A DNA stretch of 64,000 nt from Cinnamomum chago (GCA_038049695.1 CP142452.1:81014501-81078500), one strand, 5' to 3'; shown: positions 46,155 to 58,109, counted from the first letter of the stretch. Notes: a model not told the origin generated them from the letters alone. Numbers and translations: made by a program.

Positions 46155-46250
46155 CTAAGGTGAAATAGGGCGAGGCCCTCGGGTTGAGGGCCAAAGGCTC
46201 CTGGCTGGGCTGGGTGGGAGATACCCAGGGTTATAAAAAAAAAAAGAAAA
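46155..46250 (+). mobile_element. Possible SINE 3' end
   Basis: A GC-rich segment (GAGGCCCTCGGGTTGAGGGCC) ends in GTTATAAAA and an A-rich tail, like the SINE 3' bodies elsewhere. No clear target duplication. Confidence 0.35.
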
Positions 46251-46830
46251 AAGGGTATGTCCTTATGCTCATGCATGCATGATTGTATGCTTGAATGAGA
46301 GGAAAAAGACACTTTGTAGCTGAAAAAAGAATGAAAGAGAGACCACTATGAGGCAAGTACCAAATTTCTATCACATGTATCCCCTAAAAAGCACTTCCCA
46401 TTTCTCCCCTCAGAATGGTAGTGCCTATAACTTTTTTTCTTTTTTTTCTTTTATTGAATGGTGCCTATAACTATTGTTCAATGTGTTGATTATGCTATTC
46501 TGGGAAGATGTCAAGAAAACACTCCATGTGGATGTAATGAAACCTACAACAGACATCCCCTCAAATAGAAGTGCTAGAGAAGCCACCCTCATACTAATCA
46601 CATCAAGGAACATCGACTTACTATTAGCATGTCATTTTCACTTTTCTGAACTATTAGGATCACCTTATGTGGTTTTTGCTTTTCTACTAATTCCTATTTG
46701 ATGTGATGCTATCTGTTACTTTGCATTTCTAATGTGTCTTTCCCATTGCTTCATTCCTTGTCTCTGTTAGCCTCCCCATTTTCCTGATTCTTTGTATTTG
46801 TAACTCTCAAATACTTTGTAAGAAGCCCTC

Positions 46831-49420
46831 TTTGGTTTTCTGTTTATTTTTGGTAGGCCTAAACCCATCAAAAGGCCTCATGCAAGATAAGGGTGCAAGC
46901 TCTACATATAAACCTAGTTACTTTCCTCTCTATAGTCGATGTGGGACACCTGTGCATCACAATCCACCCCCTTTTTAGGGATGCAAGTCCTTGTGCAGTA
47001 GCGTGCCAGTCATCTTGGCCGGCCCGCAGGAAAATCCGCCCACTTGCACTATACCACGGCAGGGACCCACTCTCGAACTAGTCGAAAGTCGGCTCTGATA
47101 CCATTTGTAACGTCCCACCCCACACATGCATGATATTGTCTGCTTTGGCCCATGGGCCTCTGGTATGTACCAAGTAACCTAGAAATAAGCTACTAGTATG
47201 CACACAATTAAAACTCGCAAGCGCACCGGATCACTATGTAGTGTGGTGAATTGTAAGTACGAGGTCGATCCCATGAAGATTTGTGATAAAACAATGTCGA
47301 AAGCAACTAAAAACCAGAATGTTAAATGGAAGAATTGAAAGATGAAAGGTTGAATTAAACTACTAAAAACAGTAAATTAAACTATCAAAAGCTAAATGGA
47401 AAGTAATCTAAAGCACACAACTAATATTAGAATTGAAAAACAGTAATAATGAATGAACTAGGGTTTCATCTACTCCCCTAACCAATCCTATGCATGTCCC
47501 TTGTTATCCTTTAATAAAAAATTAGAATTTATTAGTGACATCTATCAACCTAGACCATGGCATATGTATATAGATTACTATTCCCCTAAACCTAATTCAT
47601 GAGTGGCATACTGCATGAATTGTTCATTATGATGCAAAAACTAAGAATGGCATATGTCCTAGTCAAAACAATCATAATGCATAAAAACAATGGGAAAGAT
47701 AAATGCATGAGTCTAAGCATGACAAATACTTAGATTATTCATGGTTCTAAACCCTAAATCAAGTTAGCTACTCTTAAAATTAATTGAACATGGTATGGTT
47801 GGCATGACATATACACAACTCATCAATTAAAAACATGGTTTAGAATCTCAAATAATAAAACTGAAATCTGAATTAAAAGATGCCAAAAGAGACTACAGTG
47901 ATTAGGCTAGGGTTTCAATTACAACCTAGCCTTAAAAAGTTTAGCTACTCATGTTTGTAATGGAAAATAAAATAGAAAATAGAGTCATAAGAAGAAAACT
48001 AGAAGATGATGAAGATGCAGTGGACGGCCAGCTGCTTGTTCCCCTTTATTCCTCCTCCAAAAGCTCTCCAAAGATGCTCCAAAGGTTGTCCCAAAGGTGG
48101 CTGTAATGCAGCTGTCTCTATGGATTGATTGTGGCTGGGTTGATGGCGGGTTTTTTTGTCATGGAAGGGTGCAGGACGTCCACCCCTTTGATCCCCTCTT
48201 ATGCTTTTTGCAAAGGTTCTCTTTAGCAAGGAGTTACCTAATTTTTGGGCTTTGTTTTCTTTTATGATTAGGTCTCTTGCTTTCTTTACAAGTATGTTTC
48301 CTAATTGGATGAGAATAGAAGTCTCTTTTCTTGTTGTGCAAGATTTTCTAATTCCGGTCCCACTTTATGGCTTTTTGAAAAATCTTCACATGGACCCCAA
48401 AATCTGAGAATTACTTGTAAGAGATTAAATCTGAAGCTTCGATCATAAAAGTGGGCCCTATATGGTGCGTGCAACATGAGTGTGGGACCCCCCTTTTTGG
48501 ACTTCTATCTTGGCTTGAACTCTTGCTATAAACTTTCCTTCTTTTTCTCCTTGTTCTTCTCCATTCTTGGACTCCACTTTATCTTGAATAAGACTTTCTA
48601 ATTTCTGAAATTTCACTATTTGCAATGGATATGAGCCCCCTTTTGGGTGTGTATCCCTAAATTGGGTTTCTTATTTTTTCTTCTTTCTTTCACTTTCCTT
48701 CTTTGAATTTGCTTCTTTCTCTAACTCTTTCCTTCTTTGATTTGAATTGTAAGTTGTCCAAAGAATTAGAAAGTAGTCTTGAAATTTGAAATAGCTTGGA
48801 TGGGACCCACCTTGGTCCTTCTTGAAAGGTGGGTCCCATCTTGATGCTTCACGCCCATCATGTCTTCATGAATTCTTCTCTTTTTGCTCCTTTTTACGTT
48901 TGCATAAAAATTAACAAAGACTATGTAAAAACAAATAAAATAAACACGAACTAGCACAAGATAAACAAAATATTAGGGCTCTAATTGTAAACAATTAAGC
49001 GCCTATCAGCCTCATGGTTTTGTTTTTGGTAGGCTCCAACCTACAAAAAAGGCCTCATGTGGAGTTAAGGTCAGGTCACGCGCATATGTACTTACGATCA
49101 GGACTAGCATAGGCATGACATACTCCCACACCGGAAAACAAAGCCTTCATCAGCTCTTATACCATCGGTAACAACTCGAGCCCACTATCCACATCCGCTT
49201 TGGCTCATGGGATTCCAATCCAATCTTGCCTCACAGTTTTAAAAGGCCTCATACGGAGTTAAGGTTGGTCACACATATATATACCTAAGATCAGGATCAG
49301 GACTAGCGTGTTTCCAATGTGGGACTTATACACCACTGCATACCCGGTCTTTGTTCCTCGTCGGACCCAACGCCCTTCTACAGGGGAGCCACATGCATGA
49401 CATTTTCAATGCACATGCCC
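46831..49420. mobile_element. LTR-type debris with a repeated AGGCCTCATG unit
   Basis: A related sequence with AAGGCCTCAT and GATACCATTTGTAACG-like words occurs near 46870-47110, 49018-49180 and 49240-49330. The complement of a Copia primer site is at 47092-47103. Between the copies, 47199-49008 looks like an inserted LTR (TGCACACAATT...GCGCCTATCA) but no target duplication supports the exact limits. No protein-coding part recognised. Confidence 0.4.
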
Positions 49421-49757
49421 TCACCAATTCAAACAGTATTACTTGATTCCCCCCCCTCCCCCCCCGCCCAAATTGCCAACTCTTGTATTCTCGCTAACCA
49501 ACATTCCTCTTCACACAGCAGAGCAGGTACTATTGTCATCTTATAAATTCCAGGTCAACAAAATCTAGGTCTCTGGGTATAAAATTAATGATAATTTTAG
49601 AAACAAAATCAAGAATGAAAGTATCACAATCTGACGGTGTTGGCATTTTATTTTATTTTTTCTAAAATGGTAACTTGTTTTAATCTAAAGCTTTACCGTA
49701 TAAAGGATTATACTAAGAAATGGCAGCAGGAAAATCCCGAAAAAAAGAAAAAGGCAC

Positions 49758-50574
49758 CACCCAAAGTAGGGTTGCACAAAAAATCCGGTATCATCGTAAA
49801 ACCGAACCGAACCGAGCGGTTTGGATCGGTTTATAGTAGATCGGTTCGGTTAACAGTTTGAAAATCATAAAAACCGCTTACATTGGTCGGTTATCGGTTT
49901 GAGCCCACAGTTAACCGCTTAAACCGAACCGACCGTATGCAGTAACTTAAGTATTGCTTTTTTACTATTTCAATGAAGTTTTTATAAAAAGGCTGCACTT
50001 TTGAGAATACTAGAAATGCCTGTAGAGCCTAGCCTTTTGATGGTTGGTTTTGGTCATACCTAACCAATGTGTTAAGAAACCTTCATTTCTGAAAAATACA
50101 GTGAGTTTTAATACAGATTTCGTTTGTGTGTGACTTTTCTTGACATGAACTATTATTCTATTGTAATTCCAAATGGTATCATGTGGAATGAATATTTCAC
50201 TGCAAGTTTTTTTTTTTTTTTTGCGCGCTTGCTTTTAGTCCAAACTCTCATTTTGGAGTAAAATTATATTTTATATGCGTTTAGTCTAGTCTGGAATATT
50301 GGATTTTTATGTTTGCACTAAATATTGGAATAAATGCAAAGGACGGGGTATCATCATTTTGAAATTTTCAATGTCTGATTTTCAAAAAAATAAAATAAAA
50401 AACAACGGTTTAACCGACGAACCAAACCGAACCGTTTGGTTCGGTTCGGTTCGGATTAAGCTCTTTCCATCGGTTGGATCGGATCGGTTAATTAAAAAAC
50501 CGACAGGTTCGGTTTGGTTGTTGGTTTTAGTATTGAACCGATTCGAACCGCCCATGTGCAGCCCTAACCCAAAG
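49758..50574. mobile_element. Non-autonomous Ac-like hAT, 801 bp, exact 8-bp TSD
   Basis: Termini TAGGGTTGCACA (49766) and, inverted, TAGGGCTGCACA (50566) resemble the Ac group. ACCCAAAG flanks it on both sides (49758-49765, 50567-50574). Both subterminal regions carry dense ACCGAACCG / CGGTTCGGT repeats on both strands, probable transposase-binding sites. No coding capacity. Confidence 0.93.
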
Positions 50575-50639
50575 AACGAGGAGGAAACAAGCAAAAAAGA
50601 AGTCAACATGGGCCCCACCCAAAACAACAGAGAAGGAAA

Positions 50640-51230
50640 CCCCTCATCTTAAAGTGGCAACTTCCCTACAGTTGTTCAAGATGCTAGCGAAAGAAATGCC
50701 CCAGAACTCCAGGTGGATAGAAACCCAAGAAGTGGCGACGAATTTCATACTGTGCATCATATCTTCAGGCGTGGATGCAATGCCGTCAAAACATTTGCAG
50801 TTTCTCTCTCCAGATTGTCCATGAGCACTCCAGAAGGATAAATGCCACAAAATCTTTCCTTTGGCGGAAAGAGATTGGCAAGTCCATGCGTCAAACAAGC
50901 CTATGAAGGACTGAGTGAGCACCCAACAGCAGTAGAATTCTCTGAGAAGCCAATCCATAATGCATTTATCATATCACAATGGATGAGAAGGTGCTTGGCT
51001 GATTCCTCGACGGTGAGACAAATGGAGCAAGCATTGATGACGATCATCTTACGCCGGCAAAGGTTGTCCATAGTAAGAATTCTTCCTTGAATGGCAAGCC
51101 AAGGAGCCTTAAATCTTACACCGGCAAAGGTTGTCCATAGTAAGAATTCTTCCTTGAATGGCAAGCCAAGGAGCCTTAAATCTTCCAAAGAGAGGACCAT
51201 CGTCTGGAGGGGGCTGGACTATGAGATAAA
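50640..51230 (-). mobile_element. L1-type LINE zinc-finger fragment
   Basis: Minus-strand frames contain KAPWLAIQGRILTMDNLCRR, ACSICLTVEESAKHLLIHC and LWIGF, the plant L1 C-terminal zinc-binding segment. It carries a tandem duplication of 67 bp, so part of the motif is encoded twice. Confidence 0.68.
51054..51187 (+). repeat. Tandem duplication, 67-bp unit
   Basis: The units 51054-51120 and 51121-51187 are almost identical, starting CCGGCAAAGGTTGTCCATAG. The length is not a multiple of three, so it adds a frameshift to the LINE. Confidence 0.92.
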
Positions 51231-51478
51231 GTAGAGAAAAAAGGAAGCCACAGGAATAAGATGTTAAATGCCTTTCAAAAAATAAAAAATAATAATAAAA
51301 AAATAAAACAATAAGATGAATACGGTTATGGAATCCTTAATGATGAAACTGTCAGATTCTAGGTCAACAGATACAAGGTATTTAGAGGTTAAGGATCTGA
51401 ATTTAAAAGATAGCTACCTGTTATGTGTAGTAGATGGAGAAATTTGTCCCTTATTACCCTCTATCTTGCTGCTTCAGG

Positions 51479-51610
51479 TAGATTGTCGTGATATTTTTCA
51501 TCCAGAAAAGATACACTACTAGTGACTCCAAACTGGGGATCTGTGCTCCATGAAAGCTGTAAACCACCGCCGTAATCTTTTTAATTTTTCTTGTAATGAA
51601 GATTCTTTTC
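51479..51610 (+). other. Candidate alternative last exon / 3' UTR of PUMY
   Basis: A polypyrimidine tract and acceptor (ctatcttgctgcttcag) precede sequence that, joined to the donor at 45331, adds only GRLS and a stop. The following sequence is not transposon-like and holds AATGAA-type polyadenylation signals near 51595. The intron would be about 6.1 kb, typical for this gene. This is inference. Confidence 0.3.
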
Positions 51611-51663
51611 TTGAATATTGATGAATATTGTTCTAATTTAGTATTATTCTTCTTGTTTTTCCC

Positions 51664-51770
51664 CCTACTTGGCCTAGTGGCCTAGGGCGGTTATCAAAAG
51701 TCAAAACCTACCCACCTAGGGATCGATCCCTAACCTGTATGGTGAGAGCAGGAGTCTTCTCTATAGAAAC
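51664..51770 (+). mobile_element. SINE-like head
   Basis: GGCCTAGTGGCCTAGGGCGG and a B box-like GGGATCGATCCC at 51719-51730 resemble tRNA-derived SINEs; a related ATCGATCCC occurs at 52015. No target duplication found. Confidence 0.35.
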
Positions 51771-52691
51771 ATGCCTAATTCCCAATCATAGTATTCTTTG
51801 TTATTTTAGGCAAGTACTTTTTTCATCTGCAGGGCTCCTGACCTAAAGTTGTGGGGTAGGCCCATAAGTGGAAATTACCCTTGACCAGGCAATGCATATT
51901 CTTGAAGAACTGCAATAATAGAAAATGTCTCCACCTTAAAAAAGAAAAAAGAAAAAAAACCTACTCATACATATCCACACTCAACACCCATCCCCCTATC
52001 AAACAGACCCAAGGATCGATCCCTGGTTGTATTTGTGGATAGGGAGATGCCTCGCCACGTGGGCTACAAGTGAATTAGCTCATTGCCTTATCTGCACTAG
52101 TTGCTATGTATGTGTACTGATTCTAAAAGCAACTTTTAAGGAGTTTTTCTGCAATATGGTTCATCTTTTAGTTTCTTTATTATTATTATACTTTAATATT
52201 GGTATTGAAAATGATGCACTATTTTTACAGGTCATTGTAAGTCGTCATTATAGGTGGGAAACATCAACCTGGGGAGTCTTGTTCTCAAAATTTGAGAAGC
52301 TTATACTGTTCATTCTTATTTCTAATCTCTCACTTCGTTAATATCAACATTTCATAGGTTTCTTTCTATTTTCTTTTCTTTTTCCTTTTCATCAGTGTCG
52401 ACATTATGCTGTTCTCCACTCCCTTTATTGCAATTTTGGATTATGTATTAATGAAGAGACCTTCGTCTTTTCTAAAATGCTCTCCTCATTCTAGACCCCA
52501 TCTGGTGGTCTCGTTGATCGCAACTATCATCTATTGCTACCTTTTAGGACTTCCAACTCATGTAGTCACCTCCTTTGAGGGGAGGGCGTGGTGGATTGTT
52601 TGATATCCCTATGGGGCTGAGCTACAGCGAAGGATAATCTATGGATAGATTGATTGTGGCCTTCTGTTTGTGGTTGTTTTTGGATAATGGT

Positions 52692-53310
52692 CTATTTATT
52701 TGCATTGAGTCGGAATATTTGTAATTCATTGTTAAACGACTTTTTTGTCTGCATGCAATTGAAATACATAAAAAGCAATTGATTCAAATGGGTCTGCTTG
52801 TCTGCATTTTAAATGTGCCTGCTCGTTTTCATCAATTCATTGTGTTCGAATATATGGGGGCCTGTGGTTCGCGTAGAATTGGAATAAATAGGGAGTGATT
52901 GATTAAAATTGGTGGTCTTGTTCGCATGGAATATGAGTGCATAGGAATTCGCTCTCAAATGGACCTACTCTTTTATAAGGAATTGGGATTACATAGGAAG
53001 ACTTTGTGAAACGGGCATGTTCATACACACGGATTTGGAAGACATAGGGAGTGATTGATTCAGGTTGCCTGGTTTGTTTGTATATAATTGATTATATAGG
53101 AATTCATTTTTTAAATGCCTTGTTTGTTTGCATTAGATTGAAATGAATAGGAATTTGTTGACGGGCTGGGCCAGTTTATTTGGATGTAATTGGATTACAA
53201 AGGAAGTAACTAATTCAAGTCAGTCTGGTTGTTTAAATGGAATTGGAAAATGTAGAAATTCATTGTCAAAAGGGTTGGTTTGTTTGTTTGTATGGGATTG
53301 AATACATATG
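52692..53310 (+). repeat. Degenerate minisatellite, about 52-bp unit, about 11 copies
   Basis: A unit of the type GTTTGCATGGAATTGGAATA, CATAGGAATTGATTGATTCA, AATGGGCCTGGTT recurs with many substitutions and small indels. The best-preserved units start near 52746, 52865, 53067 and 53160. No coding frame runs through it. Confidence 0.7.
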
Positions 53311-53653
53311 TAAACAAAAAATCAAAATTTTATACATAGTTTACACGTAGTTAAAATAAACATTGCAATAAGAAAATGACAGCCGAGTGTCCACATTATG
53401 CATGGTGGTTTTTTTTTTCGACCAAATTACTCTTTACTTGATATCACAATTTCGTGGGTATTCCTATCTTCTTCAATCATCTTCTACCTAATTTATTCTC
53501 CAAAATCCATCTAAAACCCTTGAAATCCAAAAACCATCTAAAACCCTTGAAATCCAAAAATCCCGTCCCTTCGTAGGATCAACCATCCGCAACCCATCTC
53601 CCCTTCACAAAATCACATCTTATCCAAATATCCTTGTAAAATCACTTCTATGT

Positions 53654-53656
<3 letters not shown>

Positions 53657-53692
<36 letters not shown>
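53657..53692 (+). repeat. (AT)n microsatellite
   Basis: About 16 AT units, followed by (ATTT)n. Confidence 0.9.
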
Positions 53693-53696
<4 letters not shown>

Positions 53697-54198
53697 TTAT
53701 AGGGGAGCGCTATACAACACCCAGACAGTTTTTTAAGGAGAAAATACCGATCCTAGTGGGTCTGAAACTTCCAAATGATGAAATTTTGTAGTCTTAAGTC
53801 GGTAGCTATATATATGTCTTACATATGATTCCATCGCTAGCTCGATATACAGGCCTACCATGAATTTTGATAAATTGAGAAACATCCCTGTGGATAAATA
53901 AGCCGGGAGTCCCTGAGCCAAATTTGGACACAGAATGCTTGTGGGCCTGAACTCATGTGGCCATGGGCCTGTTGACCCGAATACGTGGCCGGCTGACTTC
54001 TTGATCTTGTGAGTACTTATCCAATTAATTGGCACCAAATATAATTTGAGTCTCATTCTAACAGAACTGAAGGTAAGAAAAAAAAAAAAAAACACTATTT
54101 TCGACCTTAGATTCATTTAAGACAACAAAAAAAACAAACAAATATCTCACACATTTTGTCCAATAACTGCCTTAAAAGCAAAAATATTACTATCATTT

Positions 54199-54830
54199 TC
54201 AATGAAAAACTGGACAGCTTTCAATCACTATCCCTTTAGCGGTAGGGCAAGTTGCAAGAGGACAGTGATCACCCAATTTCAGTCCCCACCAATCCACTCC
54301 ATATATATTATTTCCTTGAAAAGCAAAGGATTGTAGAAGTATAAAAAATGCAGGTCCTACATTTAGCGCTGCTGATAGGACATAGTTATATTTTGCCCAC
54401 CATTCCTTGTGCTTTCTGAAGACATAAATGTTGAAGAAAATGCCTAGTCCAGCCCATGCCCAGACGTAGACCGGGGTAGCTGGAGGCATAAGCGAAGGGG
54501 TAGAAAGCAAGATTGGGATATTGATTCCCTGTATCCACTTTTTATGAGGAAAGACTCGGGATAGCTTCCATGCCGCCACTGTTGCTATGATGCCCACGGC
54601 AAAAAAGATAAAAAGTCCACCAATATAGGCCATGTGGGAAAAATAGGAGCGAAGGTCCCACCACTTCTGATTCCTGATTGTACAGTGGCATCAAATACCA
54701 CATGTTCATTGGGACACGTCCAAGGGCTCCCTTTGGGCAACTTGTCCGGTTCACAAATGTTCTTTATCGTAGATAATAGCCACCATCCTACCCCAACATG
54801 AATAAAGGATGTGATAACTTGCGCAACAAC
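54199..54830 (-). pseudogene. OPT terminal exon
   Basis: The last 144 codons (54199-54633) are an undisturbed ORF ending ESCPVFH. The upstream 200 bases use another frame; the switch lies between DATV and KWWDL. The acceptor is at 54831-54832. Confidence 0.85.
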
Positions 54831-55269
54831 CTGTGTATCACATAAGAAGATATCAAATATTTCTGTTAACTGTGTATATGATCATCACTGAATCACTCAC
54901 AGATGGTTGTAAATATGTGTTAGCAACTGTACCTTCCCTCAATCGACGTACTTATTTCAGATACATGAGATAAAAAAAAAAAAAGAGTCCACAGGTTTAT
55001 CTCCATTTGTAATCATAAGTCTTATCATGGGAAATGGGAGAAGTGGTGCTGATTGGGTTGATCTTGGCAACTTAGGATCAACTAGTTCTCCAAGGATAAC
55101 CGACTCTACTGTACCTGTGGCCCACTCAAATTCATCAATATCAGGTCAAACCTCACGTCAAGCTAATATATATTTCTATGCAGCGAACTCATACGATGCA
55201 AGCCAGAGCCTTGGATGGGATTTTTAAACCCGAACAACACATGGCCAGTCGGTATCCTCTGACTCATGT

Positions 55270-55690
55270 GTCGTAAAGTCACCCTTGCCCCAATGGAACC
55301 TACCAATTAAACCTTGCCGAAATATTCTTTGGTGTAAATGGGTACTTAAATTTAAATTAAAACAGAAGTCCAACAAAGAATGGTTAGTGGCGAAGGGCTT
55401 TCATCAACAACCTGGGCTTGACTATGGTGATACATTTAGTCTTGTGATTAAATGCAGCACTGCTCGACTGTTCCTATTGCTTGCAATACATTTTCGTTGG
55501 CCAGTTTGCCAACTTTCCGTGCACAATACATTCTTACATGGTGTTTAAACGTAAGAAGTGTACATGGAGCAACCTTATGGCTTTGTGGACTCTTGGGTCC
55601 TTTTATAATAATTTCACCTCGTCACACCCACCATCTACCATGAAATCAAACTGTTACTTGATCGACTATTACACATAAGCACATTTGTAC
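55270..55690 (+). mobile_element. Copia reverse transcriptase fragment in the OPT intron
   Basis: RNILWCKWVLKFKLKQKSN, WLVAKGFHQQPGLDYGDTF and TFLHGV are followed, after a frameshift, by YMEQPYGFVDS. These are the N-terminal motifs of Copia reverse transcriptase. It is opposite in strand to the OPT exons; no LTRs were identified. Confidence 0.82.
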
Positions 55691-55996
55691 ATTGTATCAT
55701 CATTGACTTTTGATGGTAGTTGTTTTTATGTAGAGGGAGATGCCTAAATATTAAGTTATATAAGTGGATTGGCGGAACCTTGGTGCTCAAAAGTGCTTTT
55801 TAGAAAATTGTAGCAAAAAATATGCCATCAATATCGTGATGTTAACTTACGTTTCCCCTGCCGGATCAGGTCTTATATCCGGGACGGACTTTCTTATTGT
55901 GGGAGTGGGTGCGAACAAAGTCTCTAGTGGGTCCCAAGCCGAACCCTAAGTTTTTGTGTTTGTTTCTCTACTTTTATTTTTATTTTTTATCATTAC

Positions 55997-56178
55997 CTGA
56001 ATTAAGAATATTGACCTTGGAGGGATCTTAAGGTAGTGTCCAAGCTTGAGATTCTGAGAAGATAGAGAGCCTGCAACATGCTAATATTATTATAGGCTCT
56101 AAATGTTTCAAGAGCAAGAGGCCGTCCTGGTAAAATGTATGCCATGGTCAATTCCTGGATAACAGTACTATCGAAGCC
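55997..56178 (-). pseudogene. OPT penultimate exon
   Basis: About 60 codons with the conserved G(F)xxE and PGRPLA segment followed by a 1-bp deletion. Phase 0 at the 3' junction with the terminal exon. Confidence 0.82.
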
Positions 56179-56797
56179 CTGCATGCAGTAGTTAATAAGA
56201 AATTGTGAATCAAATGATTTTCTAGTGAAAAAGTTGTTAGCATTGGATCAATCAAAGCAACAATTTCTATTGACAAGATTGTTAACATTAACATTAAACC
56301 AATCAAAATAATGAATGAAAGCTAAATTTGTATTATTATGAATTTCTCACCAAAGAAATCATAATTAATCCCACTAAACACTAATCAGTAATAGGGATTT
56401 TAATATTTATCAAAATGGAATGACCAAATCTTAGGAATTTTTTTTTTAACTACGTTTTGGGAATTCCTATTATTAGTTTCACATGTGACTGTAACGCTAG
56501 CCCGCTTGAGTTCTAATCATGTAGACGTTGGATTATATCCAACTCATGTGGCTTCAGGTTGTTTAATTAGGAAACCCCAATCCTACTAGGATGTGGAGAA
56601 TCCGTTGGCGAGATCAAATCAAAGAGGGAAGACTGAAAGATTATAATCCAAGACTTATTGTAAAAAGCAACCAAAAGAATGGAAACACAATGATAGCATG
56701 AGTTTGCTTAGATTTGTACTTTATTCTTGGATTAGTTTGAGACATTATGAAATATTTCATGATTATTATCTAACAGCCCTAACACACCTATGTAAGT

Positions 56798-56878
56798 TGA
56801 TGGTGTAGGGGGAGGGATTAGTCCAACCTTTTCCTCTGTTAGCCAAAAAAAAAAAAAAAAAAGTCGATGGCGCAGGCT
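56798..56878 (+). mobile_element. 5'-truncated SINE with 16-bp TSD
   Basis: GGGATTAGTCCAACC and a run of 18 A match the 3' end of the SINE at 1244. AAGTTGATGGTGTAGG before and AAGTCGATGGCGCAGG after differ only at C/T positions, consistent with cytosine deamination since insertion. Confidence 0.7.
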
Positions 56879-58109
56879 TACATTAACTTTGAACATGAAT
56901 ACCATAAATGTTTAGTAGACAGCCCAATTAATCTCAGAAAAAGTGATAAACAATTTCTATATCTTTTGTAGGAGCATGGAAGAGATGCCATGTATGTTGC
57001 AGTGATGTTGTTGTCGCATCATGATCAAGTAGGTGATGATAGGTAAAATGTAAACTGCAAGAACCCAAAGAATATAGCGAAACTTAATTGCTTCCCTAGT
57101 CTAAATGACTAGAACTAAACTCGTCCAGCTCTACAATACCGTCTCAGAGAGAGTAAACTCAACAACTTGGGAGACTCATGTCTTTTTCAAAATACTTTAA
57201 AGAGGATTTTATCCGAAAAAACACTTAATATGACTATTAGACCGAAACAGACAAATTAGCAAACTATGCACCAAATAGGGCAATTCTCCAAAAAATCCAT
57301 CTTTTTTAACCATTTCTTTCGAGGGTCAGTTATGTGTAGAGGGTTGACCTGGGTATGCAGAAAAAACACTATTCCTTATCTTCTTGCTTCTTCCTCTATT
57401 CTTCAAACCCAATCCAGTGATGGAAAAAAAACTCTCCTAAGCAATGTGAATCTCTTGCCCTTGACACTAGAAGAAACATGACTACATGAAACAATTATGT
57501 GGGGTGGTTCCTTTAACATGACTAAAATTGACGTCGCCACCTAATGTCAAGTGGTTCCTTTAACTCCGTAATTTTCCAAGTCAAATGGCTAAAGGATAAG
57601 GATTTGGGTCTTTTTGAAATTTCATAAGACAGTACCCTTAAGACTCACCAACTCACTAATCCACGAGATCACATACTCTCAATGGAGAAACCAAAACCAA
57701 GGTTTGCGTACATTCCAATTTCTACTGCAGCTGCACCTCAAACCTATTACAATTCTATCTCCTTCTCGGATAAGAAGAAATCTCTATCTTTTTTTTTTTT
57801 TTTCGTTTTGATCAGTAAAAACCCCATCTTTCACCTCAAAACAAAATCCCCAATAAACCCTACAAAACCCTTTTTTTTCCGATAGACAGGCAAAACTTCT
57901 TGCTTCCTTCTTCAACCTCAATCATGACGACCCAAAAACCCCAAAAGTCCCCCACGTTACACGTTGGCATTTAATAATCACTTGCACCAAAATGTATGGG
58001 GCATTTGTTTTGAGCAACTTAATGAACCAACGCATTATGAATACCGATAACTTATTAGAACAGACTTGGAAATTCGCAGTGGCATTTTAAAAGAAATGCC
58101 CTCCTTTTT
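56879..58109. other. No recognised gene
   Basis: AT-rich spacer; chance ORFs near 57266 and 57682 lack recognisable motifs. Confidence 0.4.

Larger units (their letters stand above)
45378..46830. other. Downstream of PUMY exon 12
   Basis: If the gene stops at 45377 this is 3' UTR and spacer; if spliced at 45331 it is the last intron. Holds an RTE tail and a SINE-like end; no gene. Confidence 0.4.
54199..56178 (-). pseudogene. Oligopeptide transporter (OPT family), last two exons, frameshifted
   Basis: OPT proteins are proton-coupled membrane carriers of peptides and metal chelates with 12-16 membrane segments. Exon 55997-56178 encodes ELTMAYILPGRPLALETF, YNNISMLQA and, after a 1-bp loss near 56055, LKLGHYLKIPPRSIFLIQ. 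Exon 54199-54830 continues in phase with VGWWLL, NICEPDKLPKGSPWTCPNEH and, after a frame change near 54685, a membrane-rich C-terminus (PVYVWAWAGLGIFFNIYVF, WAKYNYVLSAALNVG, LGDHCPLATCP) with the natural stop. Splice sites are canonical (acceptors catgcag and atacacag, donor gtaatg). No earlier exon is found up to 64000, although introns here are long. Two frameshifts argue for a pseudogene; sequencing error is the alternative. Confidence 0.82.

Noticed and set aside
52692-53310. CRISPR-like array
   Set aside because: Units are directly adjacent and degenerate without distinct spacers, and the genome is a plant's; it is a minisatellite.
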